A stretch of DNA of 7,497 nucleotides from an uncultured Clostridia bacterium (GTDB lineage Bacteria; Bacillota; Clostridia; TANB77; CAG-508): the NCBI GenBank assembly GCA_934141605.1, contig CAKPCL010000021.1, forward strand, positions 1 through 7,497, given 5' to 3'. The translations under genes were made by a program, and so were the position numbers. The notes beneath the pieces are model-generated. The model did not search any database. It worked only from the letters and a program-made list of their open reading frames with translations, and was not told the origin of the DNA. Positions 6,093-7,497 of this stretch are shown piece by piece (within the stretch, counting starts at the first letter, position 1; each line of letters opens with the position of its first letter).

Positions 6093-7049
6093 ATGAAAAA
6101 AGGTAAAGTAGTACTTGTAGGAACAGGATTTGTAGGAATGAGTATGGCATATTCAATGCTAAATAGAGGTGGAGTTAACGAATTAATATTAATAGATATA
6201 GATAAAGAAAAAACAAAAGGAGAAGAAATGGACTTATCTCATGGATTACCATTTGCTCCACAAAAGATGGTTATAAAAGCAGGCGATTATGAGGATTGTA
6301 AAGACGCACAAGTAATTGTCATTACTGCAGGAATAGCACAAAAACCAGGACAAACAAGATTAGAATTAGTTGAAACAAATACAAAAATAATGAAAGATAT
6401 AACAAAAAACATAATGAAAAGTGGATTCAATGGAATAATTATAGTGGCAAGTAATCCAGTAGACTTAATGACATATGTAGTTTCAAAAGTATCAGGACTT
6501 CCAAAAAATCAAGTATTTGGATCTGGAACTGTTTTAGATACAGCAAGACTAAGATATATTATGTCTGATTATTTAAAGGTATCAAGTAAAAATATACATG
6601 CATATATAATGGGAGAACATGGAGACTCATCATTTGTACCATGGGAACATGCTTATGTAGGGTGCAAAAAAATGAAAGATGTAATGAAAGATGGAAACCA
6701 CCCAATGGAAGACTTAAATAAAATACATCAAAATGTCGTAAATGCAGCATATGAAATTATTGATAAAAAGAAAGCAACTTATTATGGTATAGGAATGGCA
6801 TTAAGCAAAATAGTAAAATCAGTCTTAGATAATGACAATTCAATTTTAACAGTTTCTACTTATTTAAAAGACGGACAGTATGGACAAGACGATATATTCA
6901 TTGGAGTACCTGCAATTATTAATAGTAACGGAGTAAGAGAATTATTAAATTTGGAATTAAATAGTGAGGAACAAGAAAAACTTGATAGTAGTTGTAAAAT
7001 AATAAAAGAAATAAGAAATAAAAACATAGATAAAATAATAAATGAATAG
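6093..7049 (+). CDS. ldh: L-lactate dehydrogenase, probably fructose-1,6-bisphosphate activated
   Basis: This 318-residue cytosolic NAD-dependent enzyme reduces pyruvate to L-lactate, regenerating NAD+ in fermentation. The Rossmann motif GTGFVG is at 10-15, with D35 as the acidic NAD-ribose ligand. In AQKPGQTR, Q83 is the residue that marks lactate rather than malate specificity, and R89 is the loop arginine. N121, D149 and R152 (DTARLR) and the catalytic H176 (GEHGD) complete the active site. R154 and H169 correspond to the R173/H188 pair of the Bacillus FBP allosteric site, so FBP activation is likely. The ATG at 6093 has AAAGGAAG (6077-6084) eight bases upstream. The gene is monocistronic, with its own promoter. 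No hairpin terminator is visible after the TAG stop, and the rRNA-type promoters begin 69 bases downstream. Confidence 0.95.
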   Translation: MKKGKVVLVGTGFVGMSMAYSMLNRGGVNELILIDIDKEKTKGEEMDLSHGLPFAPQKMVIKAGDYEDCKDAQVIVITAGIAQKPGQTRLELVETNTKIMKDITKNIMKSGFNGIIIVASNPVDLMTYVVSKVSGLPKNQVFGSGTVLDTARLRYIMSDYLKVSSKNIHAYIMGEHGDSSFVPWEHAYVGCKKMKDVMKDGNHPMEDLNKIHQNVVNAAYEIIDKKKATYYGIGMALSKIVKSVLDNDNSILTVSTYLKDGQYGQDDIFIGVPAIINSNGVRELLNLELNSEEQEKLDSSCKIIKEIRNKNIDKIINE

Positions 7050-7118
7050 ATTCCTACTTATTATATAAATAAAATGATAAAAAACTATAAAACTATAAAT
7101 AAAAAAACTATATATGTA

Positions 7119-7147
7119 TTGACATTACAATATAACTATGCTATTAT
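7119..7147 (+). promoter_or_regulatory. tandem rrn-type promoter P1
   Basis: A perfect TTGACA (7119-7124), a 17-base spacer and TATTAT (7142-7147) are preceded by TGC, giving an extended -10. Upstream bases 7050-7118 are almost pure A/T with repeated AACTATA motifs. They resemble an UP element and hold no gene or terminator. Confidence 0.75.
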
Positions 7148-7239
7148 AAAAAAGTGCTTGACGATTATAAATAAAAAAATAAAAAAACTTTCAAAAAACT
7201 CTTGACAATAATCGACAAGATATGCTATTATAAAAAAGT
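7137..7239 (+). repeat. 19-bp direct repeat at the -10 regions of P1 and P2
   Basis: The 19 bases TATGCTATTATAAAAAAGT occur identically at 7137-7155 and 7221-7239, each covering the -10 box and probable start site. The copies are 84 bases apart. They suggest duplication of a promoter unit. Confidence 0.85.
7202..7231 (+). promoter_or_regulatory. tandem rrn-type promoter P2
   Basis: A perfect TTGACA (7202-7207), an 18-base spacer and TATTAT (7226-7231) again carry the TGC extended -10. A-tracts (7173-7179, 7181-7187, 7193-7198) precede the -35. The run AAAAAACTCTTGACAA is shared with P3. Confidence 0.75.
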
Positions 7240-7275
7240 ACCTTGCAAGAAGAATAAAAAGAAAAACAAAAGAAT

Positions 7276-7321
7276 AAATTAGTAATAAAAAAACATAAAT
7301 TAATGCATAAATTACTAATTT
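7276..7321 (+). other. AT-rich inverted repeat between P2 and P3
   Basis: AAATTAGTAAT (7276-7286) and ATTACTAATTT (7311-7321) form a perfect 11-bp inverted repeat around a 24-base loop. It is followed by a T-rich run to 7328. It could be a weak terminator for P1/P2 transcripts or simply an AT-rich spacer; the stem has a single G-C pair. Confidence 0.45.
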
Positions 7322-7331
7322 TTATTTTGAC

Positions 7332-7361
7332 AAAAAAACTTTTAAAAAAGTTTTAAAAAAA
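7332..7361 (+). promoter_or_regulatory. phased A-tracts (UP-like element) upstream of P3
   Basis: Three runs of 6-7 A begin at 7332, 7344 and 7355, about 11-12 bases apart, which is close to one helical turn. This predicts bent DNA just upstream of the P3 -35. The first two tracts are part of a perfect inverted repeat, AAAACTTTT (7335-7343) and AAAAGTTTT (7346-7354). Confidence 0.6.
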
Positions 7362-7364
7362 CTC

Positions 7365-7394
7365 TTGACAAAGTAAAAAGGTTTGTAGTATAAT
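7365..7394 (+). promoter_or_regulatory. tandem rrn-type promoter P3, nearest the rRNA leader
   Basis: Perfect TTGACA (7365-7370) and perfect TATAAT (7389-7394) are separated by 18 bases, with the A-tract element directly upstream. The start would be near 7401. A 6-bp inverted repeat, TTTGTA (7382-7387) and TACAAA (7394-7399), flanks the -10. Confidence 0.85.
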
Positions 7395-7400
7395 ACAAAT

Positions 7401-7497
7401 CGTTCACCACGAAAAGGGGAACAAAAAGTACATTGAAAAGTAAACAGTAAATCCTTTAGAGAATAAACCAAAGCGGTATAACTTTTAAACCTAAAAG
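7401..7497 (+). other. leader of a probable rRNA operon (16S gene beyond the window edge)
   Basis: The motif GTACATTGAAAAGTAAACAG (7428-7447) resembles the TCTTTGAAAACTAAAC-type boxA/processing element that precedes 16S rRNA in Bacillus and Clostridium. A small hairpin, GTTC (7402-7405) with GAAC (7419-7422), lies at the start. No open frame of note is present, and the composition is richer in G and C than the AT-rich DNA before it. Strong tandem promoters plus this leader point to an rRNA operon. The 16S 5' end (AGAGTTTGATC) is not reached, so this stays an inference. Confidence 0.7.

Noticed and set aside
6093..7049. Malate dehydrogenase instead of lactate dehydrogenase
   Set aside because: The specificity position is Gln (Q83 in AQKPGQTR) where malate dehydrogenases have Arg, and the FBP-site residues are present.
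7158..7163. Extra promoter with -35 TTGACG
   Set aside because: No -10-like hexamer occurs 16-18 bases downstream; the region is only A-runs.
7327..7332. Extra promoter with -35 TTGACA upstream of P3
   Set aside because: The expected -10 position reads G and T runs without a TATAAT-like box.

Overview
The window is chromosomal DNA from a very AT-rich Gram-positive bacterium, most likely an uncultured or gut-type member of the Clostridia/Firmicutes. The signs are strong AGGAG-type ribosome binding sites, TTGACA/TATAAT promoters, near-exclusive AGA for arginine, heavy use of ATA, and a DUF4364 gene, a family I associate with Clostridia. Trp is TGG and every visible stop is TAA or TAG, so the code reads as standard. 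No mobile element, CRISPR array, tRNA gene or mature rRNA sequence is visible.

Layout, left to right. Bases 2-61 look like the last codons of a gene cut by the window edge. A consensus promoter then drives typA/bipA (238-2052), a ribosome-associated GTPase. After a hairpin comes an O-methyltransferase of the TrmR (YrrM) type (2124-2711). A bidirectional terminator separates it from a convergent minus-strand gene (2732-3895) for a long RelA/SpoT-type (p)ppGpp synthetase-like protein with no hydrolase domain. A divergent promoter region leads to a U32 'peptidase' family gene (4077-5309) of the TrhP/YrrO type. This gene shares a second bidirectional terminator with a minus-strand DUF4364 winged-helix gene (5343-5888). 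Back-to-back promoters then separate DUF4364 from ldh, an L-lactate dehydrogenase with the FBP-site residues kept (6093-7049).

The last 448 bases (7050-7497) hold no gene. They carry three sigma-A-type promoters in tandem (7119-7147, 7202-7231, 7365-7394), A-tract upstream elements, and a leader containing a motif resembling the element before 16S rRNA in Bacillus and Clostridium. An rRNA operon therefore very probably starts just beyond the right edge.

The common theme is translation and growth control: a ribosomal GTPase, two enzymes of wobble-uridine modification (U32 family for 5-hydroxyuridine, TrmR for 5-methoxyuridine), a possible alarmone synthetase, and an rRNA operon promoter region. 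The least familiar element is the synthetase-like gene. It has an enlarged spacing between its two catalytic acidic residues, uncharacterised N- and C-terminal regions, probable TTG initiation, and a position between the two tRNA-modification genes.
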